DNA of 64,000 nucleotides from assembly GCF_900108105.1 (NCBI RefSeq), contig NZ_FNUR01000015.1, positions 1-64,000 on the forward strand, in the 5' to 3' direction. The stretch is from Butyrivibrio sp. Su6. GTDB lineage: Bacteria > Bacillota > Clostridia > Lachnospirales > Lachnospiraceae. The translations under genes were made by a program, and so were the position numbers. This document shows, piece by piece, positions 39,264 to 46,150 of the stretch; the first letter of the stretch is position 1, and the number at the start of each line of letters is the position of its first letter. The notes under the pieces were generated by a model, which saw nothing but the letters and a program-made list of their open reading frames with translations, made no database searches and was not told where the DNA came from.

Positions 39264-39393
39264 TAACCGTATGGGAATCAATACGGTTAGAAATCTCTTT
39301 ACTTTTTTTCTGTGTTGTTATATATTGTCACTTGTATTTCAAGATAGTTCTTTTCAAAGTTCGTTTTGAAATGGCTGTTCTTTCTGGGACAGC
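39264..39393 (+). other. Three hairpins between guaA and the repeat array
   Basis: TAACCGTAT/ATACGGTTA (39264-39272 with 39281-39289) is a perfect 9-bp stem with an 8-base loop; a T-rich stretch follows at 39296-39310. TTTCAAA/TTTGAAA (39352-39358 with 39365-39371) and GCTGT/ACAGC (39374-39378 with 39389-39393) are smaller. The first could be the true guaA terminator; the others form a structured lead-in to the array. No ORF is supported in 39161-39692. Confidence 0.4.
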
Positions 39394-39441
39394 TTGGTAA
39401 TTCCCAAAATAATAGATAAATAAGGGGCAAAAGAAGACGGC

Positions 39442-39671
39442 TTACGTGAGCATTGGCTTTTTTGAGCTACTATTCACGTAGTGACAAGCATGATATTTAG
39501 GCTGTTTACGTGAGAGACTGCTCTTAATTCTTGTGGTTCACGTAGAAATGAAAAGATTTTTGAAAAAATTACGTGAGGAGAATCTTGTTAACGGGGAGTA
39601 TCACGTAAAATGCCAGAATATCAGTGCGAAACTACGTGATAATAGCCTAAAGATAAAGCGGTGTCACGTAG
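39442..39671 (+). repeat. Array of four regularly spaced inverted-repeat units (TACGTGA-N24-TCACGTA)
   Basis: Eight 7-mers alternate strictly in orientation. TACGTGA is at 39443, 39507, 39570 and 39633; TCACGTA is at 39474, 39538, 39601 and 39664. The gap inside each pair is exactly 24 bases in all four units. Gaps between pairs are 26, 25 and 25. The intervening 24- and 25-mers share no obvious sequence with each other. The base just outside each pair can also pair (U-G, U-G, U-A, C-G), giving 8-bp stems if transcribed. Start-to-start spacing averages about 31.6 bp, three helical turns. The array ends 22 bp before the next gene. Confidence 0.92.
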
Positions 39672-39692
39672 ATTCGAAAAAGGAGTTTAGTG

Positions 39693-40493
39693 ATGCAGAA
39701 TTACAAGGATGAATTGGAAAAACAAATACAGGAGATAGATGCTCTAATAACCCAAATTGATAAGAATGCATTAAGGGTAAAAAGCTTGAGCAATTGTGGT
39801 ATTGCAATAAGTAAGAGCAACGGGAAAGACCAGTATTACTGGGTAGATAAACTCACACAAAAACGAAAGTATGCGAGAATCGAGGAAATTGACAAGCTAA
39901 AGAAAGTTGCACAGCGAGATTATGAAATGACACTTAAAAAGAAACTTGAAATAATTAGAAATGATATTTTACAGTTTTTAAAGCTATATGACATAAATAG
40001 TCTTGAAAATGTGTATATAAGCATGTCAGACGCAAGGAAAAAACTGGTCACACCAATTATTGAACCTTTGGAAATGTATGTTGAGAATTGGAAGAATGAA
40101 ATCTATGAGCCAATGGGATTCAGCGAAAGTGTAACAGAGTTTATCTCAAACAATGGTATACGGGTAAGATCAAAATCTGAGCTGATAATAGCTAATATGC
40201 TGGAACAAAAGGGGATTCCATACAGGTATGAATATCCATTTACACTTAAGGGCATTGGAACTGTAAGACCAGATTTTACGTGCCTTAATATCCGTACTAG
40301 AAAGGAATATATATGGGAACATTTCGGAATGATGGATAACATATCTTATGCAAACAAGAACATAGGTAAGATAGAGTCATATGAGCAAAGTGGATACTTT
40401 CTGGGGAAAAATATGATCATGACATTTGAGACTTCTCAACATGCCATCAGTTCTAATATAATAAAGGCTATGATTAAAGAATATCTAGTTTAG
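39693..40493 (+). CDS. Uncharacterised protein with PD-(D/E)XK-nuclease-like C-terminal domain
   Basis: 266 residues, no characterised family recognised. Residues 1-28 are a Gln/Glu-rich coiled coil. Residues 36-65 form strands with aromatic and basic residues (QYYWVDKLTQKRKYARI), and 66-105 are helical. The C-terminal domain (about 155-266) has the restriction-endonuclease-like order: helix with Glu163 (RVRSKSELIIANML), a strand with Pro193-Asp194 (TVRPDF), then a strand with Trp208-Glu209-His210. The canonical lysine of (D/E)XK is not evident. AGGAG ends seven bases before ATG 39693. The inverted-repeat array occupies its upstream region, so it may bind, cut, or be controlled by those repeats. 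Confidence 0.75.
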   Translation: MQNYKDELEKQIQEIDALITQIDKNALRVKSLSNCGIAISKSNGKDQYYWVDKLTQKRKYARIEEIDKLKKVAQRDYEMTLKKKLEIIRNDILQFLKLYDINSLENVYISMSDARKKLVTPIIEPLEMYVENWKNEIYEPMGFSESVTEFISNNGIRVRSKSELIIANMLEQKGIPYRYEYPFTLKGIGTVRPDFTCLNIRTRKEYIWEHFGMMDNISYANKNIGKIESYEQSGYFLGKNMIMTFETSQHAISSNIIKAMIKEYLV

Positions 40494-40525
40494 CAGGTTA
40501 TGGCGCAATTCAACTTGAGGGATAA

Positions 40526-41314
40526 ATGTCCATAAAAAATGCCGGGAGGATAACGGTTTTGGAAGAATACAGTAAACAACATAAGAAAGCCTGGGAGTTT
40601 GATGCATATGACTTTTGGGTAAGAACCGCCGGGACACCGCAGGAAAGGGCTGCAAAGGATAAAGAAAACCCCAGGAAGATGCTAAAGCAGTATGCGAACT
40701 ACTTTGATTCTTTTGAAGGTGTCAAGGTGGCAAATATATGCGGATCTTGCGGAAAAAAGGCAATTCCACTGGCTCTTTTGGGAGCAGAGGTTACAGTATT
40801 TGATATATCCGAGGCCAATAAGAAATATGCCATGGAAACTGCTGAAGCTGCAGGCGTGAAGATTGGATATGAAGTCTGTGACATCATGGAAATAGATATG
40901 GACAAGTATGCCGGTTTTTTTGATGTTGTCTTTATGGAGGGTGGGATTCTTCATTATTTCCACGATATAGATGCTTTTATGACCGTTATGAACGGACTCT
41001 TAAAGTCTGGTGGAAAGATGATCTGCAGTGACTTCCATCCATTTACGAAGATTTCCGATATACTTGGGCTGCAGCAGCCAACCATGAGTTATTTCTCAAC
41101 AGATATCTTTGAAGGAGAGATGGCGCACGCAAGGTTTTACGATGAGGAGATCCGTAAGCAGATCCCGAAATGCCATTACAGGAAGTACACCATCAGCGAG
41201 ATCATCAATTCTATCATCGGGAGCGGATTTACTTTGGAGCGTTTTGATGAACATCCTTCATGGGAAAATGAAAAACTCCCGGGTGAGTTTACAGCGATAG
41301 CAATAAAGCGGTGA
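40526..41314 (+). CDS. Class I SAM-dependent methyltransferase
   Basis: 262 residues with a Rossmann-fold SAM site: motif I VANICGSCGKKAIPLALLG, acidic end of strand 2 VFDIS, then CDIMEIDM and DVVFMEGGILHYF (motif IV region) and LKSGGKMICSDFHPF. It resembles small-molecule or cofactor methyltransferases (UbiE-like). The acceptor is unknown. It starts 33 bp after the nuclease-like gene and could share its transcript, but the link is not proven. Gap 41315-41433 shows no ORF. Confidence 0.85.
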   Translation: MSIKNAGRITVLEEYSKQHKKAWEFDAYDFWVRTAGTPQERAAKDKENPRKMLKQYANYFDSFEGVKVANICGSCGKKAIPLALLGAEVTVFDISEANKKYAMETAEAAGVKIGYEVCDIMEIDMDKYAGFFDVVFMEGGILHYFHDIDAFMTVMNGLLKSGGKMICSDFHPFTKISDILGLQQPTMSYFSTDIFEGEMAHARFYDEEIRKQIPKCHYRKYTISEIINSIIGSGFTLERFDEHPSWENEKLPGEFTAIAIKR

Positions 41315-41433
41315 GTAAAGTTTTGTTATAACAGTTCTTTCTATATGAGGCTGCCGGGGTGGCTGTTATCATTCTTTTTGTAAGGCGCCGATACAAGTAA
41401 CAGGAAATAAGCAGATACGAAAGGATGATAAAA

Positions 41434-42141
41434 ATGAACAGAGATATTTTTATAAAAAACCTGACCGGAGACCGGATAGAGATGAGTCCCAAGGGCAGAT
41501 GTGCAAACGAGCTTTCCGTTGAAGAATTTGAAAAAGGATATGAGAAGTTTTTCGAAATGATCTTTGAGGTCGCCGATACGGATGTTTCCTCCATAACCGG
41601 ATACGGGGAATTTGACGAAGACAACAAAGCCCCATTTGCCACATTCGAGGAATTTGTCCGTGAGACCTTTAACGAGGATCAGGAAGGCTACTGGCATAAC
41701 TGGACGCAGATGTTTGAAACAACATTCCTCAAGAAAGATTATTTCGATAAGATATTTGCAAAGATCATGCAGTATGCACCCTACTGCGAAGGGCAGAGAT
41801 TCCTTGCAAATAACAATACCTTTTTTGTCAACATGATCGTGGATGATTCGGGAAAAACCTACTGCGCAGACTGGGGCCGTGCCGGTATAATGGACTTTAT
41901 AATGGATTTTGCGATTCTTGATCTGAATAAGCCATATTTACTGGTTCCGGAAAAGCTATATGAGTATGTCCAGAAAAAGAAGATTGATATAAAAAACTAT
42001 AAGGAACGTTTTCTGTGCATGGCGTATTTTAAGGGACTGCACACACTCATGTGGCATGCATCCATAGACGATCTTGAGTCCTGCGAATCCATTACCGCAT
42101 CTTTAAATGAACTGGAAGAACGCATGAACAGGCTGGTCTGA
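41434..42141 (+). CDS. Aminoglycoside-phosphotransferase-like protein lacking the N-lobe and HxD motif
   Basis: 235 residues resembling the middle and C-terminal part of APH/hygromycin-kinase-fold proteins: SSITGYGEFDEDN (about 52-64) and the metal-binding DxG-like segment CADWGRAGIMDFIMDFA (144-160). The N-terminal ATP-binding lobe is missing, and the catalytic-loop position where HGDF...N is expected reads LANNNTFFVN (124-133). Kinase activity is therefore unlikely. The AAAGG nine bases before ATG 41434 suggests it is still translated. It may be a decayed resistance-type gene or a repurposed fold. It ends 4 bp before the next gene. Confidence 0.6.
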   Translation: MNRDIFIKNLTGDRIEMSPKGRCANELSVEEFEKGYEKFFEMIFEVADTDVSSITGYGEFDEDNKAPFATFEEFVRETFNEDQEGYWHNWTQMFETTFLKKDYFDKIFAKIMQYAPYCEGQRFLANNNTFFVNMIVDDSGKTYCADWGRAGIMDFIMDFAILDLNKPYLLVPEKLYEYVQKKKIDIKNYKERFLCMAYFKGLHTLMWHASIDDLESCESITASLNELEERMNRLV

Positions 42142-42145
42142 ACAG

Positions 42146-42802
42146 ATGAAATATGAAAATGCAAAGGATATTCTTCCAGCAAGCCTTTTGAGAGAAGTGC
42201 AAAAGTATGCAGAAGGAAAAGCCATCTATATACCTAAGCGCGAAAAATCAAAGGGCTGGGGAGAAGCATCTGGTTATCGTGAAAAACTGAATAAGAGAAA
42301 TGCTCTCATCTGCAGCAGGTATGGCGCAGGTGCCGGTATTATGGAACTGGCGGAGGAGTTTTTTCTCTCTCCGGAATCGATCAAGAAAATAGTGTACGGT
42401 AAGAAGATAAAACTTCCGGAGTATTCGCCCACCATATACTCCGCAAAGCAGTATTCGGATGCCGGTATAGGTGAAGAATGGGTAAGGATATATCTGGACA
42501 ATGAAGGTATGGATACACCTGACGGATCAGAGTTTTTCCTGTCTGAACTTGTGAAAATCCCTCTTCGCCTTATAGAGGATGGTACAGGTGCGGAGGCAAA
42601 AGAAGAATCGGATGCGTATACAGATAAACCTTTGATCATTATGTTCGAGGATCACAGATTCAGAAGTTTCTGTGGAGAAGAATATCTTGCTTTGCTGAGA
42701 AAGGAAAAGAAGAACGCTCACTGGGCTTTTATTTTCGTGAGCCACAAGGAGTACAGTTACTATCTTAACAACTTCGGCAAGCAGTTTCAGAGAGGAAAAT
42801 GA
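42146..42802 (+). CDS. CD3324-type HTH domain fused to an unknown C-terminal domain
   Basis: 218 residues. Residues 1-90 match the CD3324/Mor-like small DNA-binding family (KYENAKDILPASLLREVQ, then IMELAEEFFLSPESIKKIVY as the HTH). Members are usually about 90 residues alone. Here about 125 further residues follow, with strands and helices (KPLIIMFEDHRFRSFCGE, HWAFIFVSHKEYSYYL) that I do not recognise. No membrane segment. It follows the APH-like gene by 4 bp. The likely role is a transcription regulator with an added sensing or effector domain. Confidence 0.65.
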   Translation: MKYENAKDILPASLLREVQKYAEGKAIYIPKREKSKGWGEASGYREKLNKRNALICSRYGAGAGIMELAEEFFLSPESIKKIVYGKKIKLPEYSPTIYSAKQYSDAGIGEEWVRIYLDNEGMDTPDGSEFFLSELVKIPLRLIEDGTGAEAKEESDAYTDKPLIIMFEDHRFRSFCGEEYLALLRKEKKNAHWAFIFVSHKEYSYYLNNFGKQFQRGK

Positions 42803-42860
42803 TTTAGAAAATCGAAAATGTGGGGTAAATGCGAGGAAGGGATACTTGTGGAATTGTGGG

Positions 42861-43340
42861 ATGCCTATGATGAGTAAAGAAATAAAAATTATAGAAGAGA
42901 AAGAAGTTAATCAGAAACAAAGAATTGCCAGAGAAATCCTAGAGGCATTACCTGACTGGTTTGGAATTCCTGAAGCCAGAGAACAGTACATAAAAGAAAG
43001 TCCAGATCAGCCATTCTTTGCTGCGTATGATTCGAATAAACCTATAGGTTTTCTTTGCCTTAAAGAAACAGGTAAAGAAACCGTTGAGCTCTGTGTTATG
43101 GGAGTGCTGAAAGATTATCACAGAAAGGGCATTGGAAGAAAACTTTTTGAACAGGCGAGAGAAAAGGCCAAGCAAGCGGGTTATTCGTTTATGCAGGTTA
43201 AGACGGTTCAGATGGGACGATACGAAGATTATGATGCTACCAATCATTTTTATTTGTCCCTTGGGTTTAAAGAGTTTGAAGTGTTCCCGACTTTGTGGGA
43301 CGAGTGGAATCCATGTCAGATATATGTAATGTCGCTTTGA
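42861..43340 (+). CDS. GNAT-family N-acetyltransferase
   Basis: About 159 residues; acetyl-CoA motif VLKDYHRKGIGRKLFEQAREKA and C-terminal NHFYLSLGFKEFE. The end EFEVFPTLWDEWNPCQIYV is typical of a GNAT subgroup in Firmicutes. Start uncertain among ATG 42861, 42867 and 42870 and TTG 42846; the GAGGAAGG at 42832 best suits the TTG or an internal ATG only weakly. Acceptor unknown. Confidence 0.8.
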   Translation: MPMMSKEIKIIEEKEVNQKQRIAREILEALPDWFGIPEAREQYIKESPDQPFFAAYDSNKPIGFLCLKETGKETVELCVMGVLKDYHRKGIGRKLFEQAREKAKQAGYSFMQVKTVQMGRYEDYDATNHFYLSLGFKEFEVFPTLWDEWNPCQIYVMSL

Positions 43341-43638
43341 TAACACTCCCGTGATGAAAATTTGATAACATTAGCTGATATAGTCTATGTAATATGGACA
43401 GCTGAACCCAAATGGAATCAAATCGTAACAGAAAACCCTAACAAAAAATGTTTAAGACATAGGTTTAGTTAGGGAACTGGAATAACGGGTGAGTGGTTCC
43501 AAGTGGTTTGCAAGTGCATAGAAAACCAGTAATATCAAGTGCTGAGAGCGTTTGCTCCCGGCTCTTTTTTTGTAATGATTCTAATAGTGATTCTAAATTG
43601 ATTCTATAAATAGCTTTCTCAAACCACACATTGCGTGC
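43341..43638 (+). other. Non-coding stretch with a terminator-like hairpin before the dinD relic
   Basis: No supported gene. GAGAGC (43544-43549) and GCTCT (43561-43565) followed by TTTTTT form a plausible terminator. AT-rich near-repeats of GATTCTAA follow at 43577-43605 (gattctaatagtgattctaa type). The stretch may be debris of a mobile element, but no integrase, att duplication or tRNA is visible. Confidence 0.35.
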
Positions 43639-44115
43639 ATGGGGCGGGCGATGATTGCCTGTGAGAATAGTGGACACAGTGTTTTAGATGATTTTGCTGA
43701 GGTCAGCAAAATCGTGGATGCAGGAGCAACGTCCAAACCGATAAAAGATTATGAGTTGTCAAGATACGCATGTTATTTAATCGTTCAGAATGGTGACCCG
43801 CGCAAAGAAGTCATCGCGTTGGGACAGACACAGAAGATTCTTGATTATATGGGCAGTACCGAATTGATTGCCAATTTATTCAGAATATCGCAAACAGAAG
43901 AAAAGCTACGCAAGGATAGAGTTGAGGGAGCTGAGAATGCTACAAGCATTCATTACAATGTTGGAAAGGAAGTAAGAACAGCCATAAAGAAAATCGGTGG
44001 CACTATGCCGGAAGATTTACCTACACCTGAGAAAAGCATTCAACAGATTGAGCAGGAACAGATGGCAAGGCTTAAAGCAAAGGCAAAAAAAGGAAAAATA
44101 CTGTTGGACGAGTGA
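43639..44115 (+). pseudogene. dinD: Truncated, internally deleted dinD (DNA-damage-inducible protein D) relic
   Basis: The 158-residue ORF joins two parts of DinD. Residues 1-65 match the conserved early region (AMIACENSGHSV, LSRYACYLIVQNGDPRKEV). Residue 66 onward jumps to the C-terminal region (KILDYMGSTELIANLF, GGTMPEDLPTPEKSI). The roughly 100-residue segment normally between them, and the first ~40 residues, are missing. The deletion is in frame at GQT/QKIL. Upstream codons do not match the lost N-terminus. DinD inhibits RecA-mediated strand exchange in E. coli; this remnant is probably inactive. Confidence 0.75.
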
Positions 44116-44172
44116 CATATGTGTCATAGGGCAAAGCAGATTATCCTCCACGAGGTAAACTGCTTTATCCTA
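44113..44172. other. Nested hairpins after the dinD relic
   Basis: TGACA/TGTCA (44113-44117 with 44122-44126) is followed by AAAGCAG/CTGCTTT (44133-44139 with 44160-44166), enclosing CCTC/GAGG (44145-44148 with 44152-44155). No T-run follows. Function unknown. Confidence 0.4.
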
Positions 44173-44195
44173 AAAGAATTAAATAGAACATAAGT

Positions 44196-44246
44196 AACAG
44201 ACCTTGAAAAGGACTAACGAGGCTCCTTTCCAAGGTCTGTTCTTTT
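44196..44246. terminator. Strong hairpin between the dinD relic and the XRE gene
   Basis: AACAGACCTTG (44196-44206) pairs perfectly with CAAGGTCTGTT (44231-44241), with an inner AAAGGA/TCCTTT stem, and is followed by CTTTT. Convergent genes end on both sides. Confidence 0.85.
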
Positions 44247-44592
44247 AGCTTATTCCTGCTATTTTGTTTGCGTATGTAATTAACCGTTTTCTCGTTTCGT
44301 TTTCCGGATTTTGGCATAATTTGATGATTTCGAATAGTTCCGAATCTGATGCTCTTGATATGGTATAGGATATGGGGCTGGAATCATCGGTAAGGTTCAT
44401 CAGGTATTCTTTGGAAGTATCCAAAACCTGAGCAATCACTTCTAAAGTCTGTATAGAAGGTGTTCTGGCGCCTGATTCGTACCTCAGATAAGCAGGTTGA
44501 GAGAGCTGCATTCTTTTGGCTGCTTCCATCTTGCTGATCCCAAGTTTTTCTCTGCACTCTTTTAATCTGTTTATATTCAGTGAAATACTCAT
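44245..44592 (-). CDS. XRE-family (Cro/C1-type) transcriptional regulator
   Basis: 115 residues. The N-terminal HTH (LKECREKLGISKMEAAKRM, then QPAYLRYESGARTPSI) is followed by a helical tail of about 45 residues. It probably represses its own gene and the divergent gene through the inverted repeat at 44647-44690. No metalloprotease partner follows. Typical of phage, toxin-antitoxin or island-borne regulators. Confidence 0.9.
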   Translation of the reverse strand: MSISLNINRLKECREKLGISKMEAAKRMQLSQPAYLRYESGARTPSIQTLEVIAQVLDTSKEYLMNLTDDSSPISYTISRASDSELFEIIKLCQNPENETRKRLITYANKIAGIS

Positions 44593-44646
44593 ACTTTCTG
44601 AAAACTCCTTCGAAAACAGTATTTGATTTCGGTGTTATCTGTTGAT

Positions 44647-44690
44647 TATACCATTGGAATATGATACCATCAACACATACCAATGGTATA
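44647..44690. promoter_or_regulatory. Candidate operator: TATACCATTGG inverted repeat
   Basis: TATACCATTGG (44647-44657) and CCAATGGTATA (44680-44690) are perfect 11-base inverted repeats with a 22-base spacer. A third half-site, GATACCAT (44663-44670), lies between. Centre-to-centre spacing of about 33 bp places the arms on one DNA face. The location between divergent genes suits autoregulation by the XRE protein. Confidence 0.7.
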
Positions 44691-44776
44691 TAAGAAAATA
44701 AATTTTGATACCTAAGCAAATCCTCTGACATTGGAGGGGGAAGGTTTTGCTGGAGCGGATGAGGAGAAATCGAACG

Positions 44777-44968
44777 ATGGCACCGAATATAAAAGATATG
44801 GAGAACAGACTGAACACATTGTATTGGACTGATTCTGAAAAGTACATGGAATTATTGGATGTGATAAAAGGGATGGGTTTTAAAGTCTATCGAAATCCTA
44901 AGGGAAAGCATAGAGTGCAGATGGACATGAGCAATGCTTTTGGCGGTATATTTAAAGACATATTGTAA
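44777..44968 (+). CDS. Small hypothetical protein divergent from the XRE regulator
   Basis: 63 residues (MAPNIKDMENRLNTLYWTD ... FGGIFKDIL), one helix-rich half then KVYRNPKGKHRVQ, a basic strand reminiscent of small RNA- or DNA-binding folds; family not recognised. GAGGAG lies ten bases before ATG 44777. An ATG at 44759 and a TTG at 44747 are in frame and possible. Confidence 0.5.
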   Translation: MAPNIKDMENRLNTLYWTDSEKYMELLDVIKGMGFKVYRNPKGKHRVQMDMSNAFGGIFKDIL

Positions 44969-44979
44969 TGCTGATATGA

Positions 44980-45130
44980 AAGGGGGTTATGGTATGAACC
45001 GTCAACCAAAACAGAATACTATTTTGAAGGAGAGGATTATATAATTAAACATGATGGTAAAATTGACATGCCAGATGATATAATGCGTTTCATTCGAACA
45101 AAATGTCAAATAATGAGGAATGAGAAAAAT
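44980..45130 (+). pseudogene. Possible frameshifted small gene
   Basis: A good-looking coding stretch (TEYYFEGEDYIIKHDGKID, then MPDDIMRFIRTKC) runs to a TGA near 45131 but has no start codon in its own frame. An ATG at 44980, just after AAAGGGGG in the neighbouring sequence, opens a different frame that stops after about 22 codons. A single frameshift would join them. It overlaps the start of the next gene. May instead be a sequencing slip in the run of A or G. Confidence 0.35.
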
Positions 45131-45995
45131 GGGGAATGATAAAATACAGTTATTTGAAAATCAGCCGATTAGGACAGCGTGGGTAGAAGAAGAGGAGGAA
45201 TGGTATTTCTCTGTTGTTGATGTGGTCAGAATATTAACAGAACAGCCGGATACAGACGGTGCCAGGAATTATTGGAAGGTTCTGAAAAAGAGAATAAAAG
45301 AGGAAGGAAATGAACTGGTTACAAATTGTAACCAGTTGAAAATGAAAGCTCAGGATGGGAAAATGAGGTTGACAGATGTTGCTAATGCGGAGCAGCTTCT
45401 TCGCATTATCCAGTCGATTCCATCAAAGAAAGCAGAGCCCTTTAAGCTATGGCTTGCCCAGGTAGGACGAGAGAGGATGGAAGAAGTAATAGATCCTGAG
45501 CTTACAATAGAGCGTGCCCTTGAAACGTATGCCAAGAAAGGCTATTCAAGAGAATGGATCAATCAACGTTTGCAGGCAATTCAGGTGCGAAAAGAGCTTA
45601 CTGATGAGTGGGACAAGCGAGGAGTCAAAAAGGGCGTTGAGTATGCTATTCTAACAGACGAAATTACAAAGGCATGGTCTGGAATGACAACAAGGCAATA
45701 TAAGAACCTCAAAGGCCTGAAGAAAGAGAATCTTAGGGATAATATGTCGACTTTGGAACTGGTGCTTAATATGCTTGCAGAGGCAACTACAGCAGAAATC
45801 TCAAAGGAGAAGAAACCGGAGACTTTTGAAGATAACCGCATTGTGGCAAACGAAGGTGGTGCAGCAGCTGGAGAAGCTAGAGCTGCTGTTGAAAAAAGAA
45901 CAGGTAAACCAGTTATAACCAACAAGAGCGCAAACGAACTACAGAATCTGGTTACCGGTCTAATTGAGGATATCGGAAAGCCAAACGACAATTAA
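45120..45995 (+). CDS. Bro-N domain protein (phage antirepressor-like)
   Basis: 291 residues. The N-terminal Bro-N domain (IRTAWVEEEEEWYFSVVDVV, then RNYWKVLKKRIKEE and LTDVANAEQLLRIIQSIPS) binds DNA in relatives. The C-terminal part is helical with a conserved segment (GYSREWINQRLQAIQVRKEL, KAWSGMTTRQYKNLKGLKK). Such proteins are prophage or island antirepressors and are frequent alone in Lachnospiraceae. Start either 45120 or ATG 45129. Confidence 0.85.
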   Translation: MRKMGNDKIQLFENQPIRTAWVEEEEEWYFSVVDVVRILTEQPDTDGARNYWKVLKKRIKEEGNELVTNCNQLKMKAQDGKMRLTDVANAEQLLRIIQSIPSKKAEPFKLWLAQVGRERMEEVIDPELTIERALETYAKKGYSREWINQRLQAIQVRKELTDEWDKRGVKKGVEYAILTDEITKAWSGMTTRQYKNLKGLKKENLRDNMSTLELVLNMLAEATTAEISKEKKPETFEDNRIVANEGGAAAGEARAAVEKRTGKPVITNKSANELQNLVTGLIEDIGKPNDN

Positions 45996-46046
45996 CGACT
46001 AAGAAAGAAAGCAAATTAAACGTATCTACGAAATCAAAGCATGAAA

Positions 46047-46079
46047 AAAGCTGAGCTATAAAAAGTTCAGCTTTATTAT
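46047..46079 (+). terminator. Terminator after the Bro-N gene
   Basis: AAAGCTGA (46047-46054) pairs with TCAGCTTT (46067-46074), followed by ATTATTTT. Confidence 0.75.
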
Positions 46080-46150
46080 TTTACACAAAAAGTAATGAAG
46101 TCATGGTTACATTTTTGAAAAAATTTTTTTTCAGGTGATATATTTCTGCG

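Noticed and set aside
39442..39671. CRISPR array
   Set aside because: The repeats are 7 bases long and alternate in orientation, and no cas gene is nearby. The spacing is regular but the architecture is not CRISPR.
43465..43677. Minus-strand ORF of 70 codons
   Set aside because: Covers a terminator-like region and the antisense of the dinD relic; no RBS and no convincing protein features.
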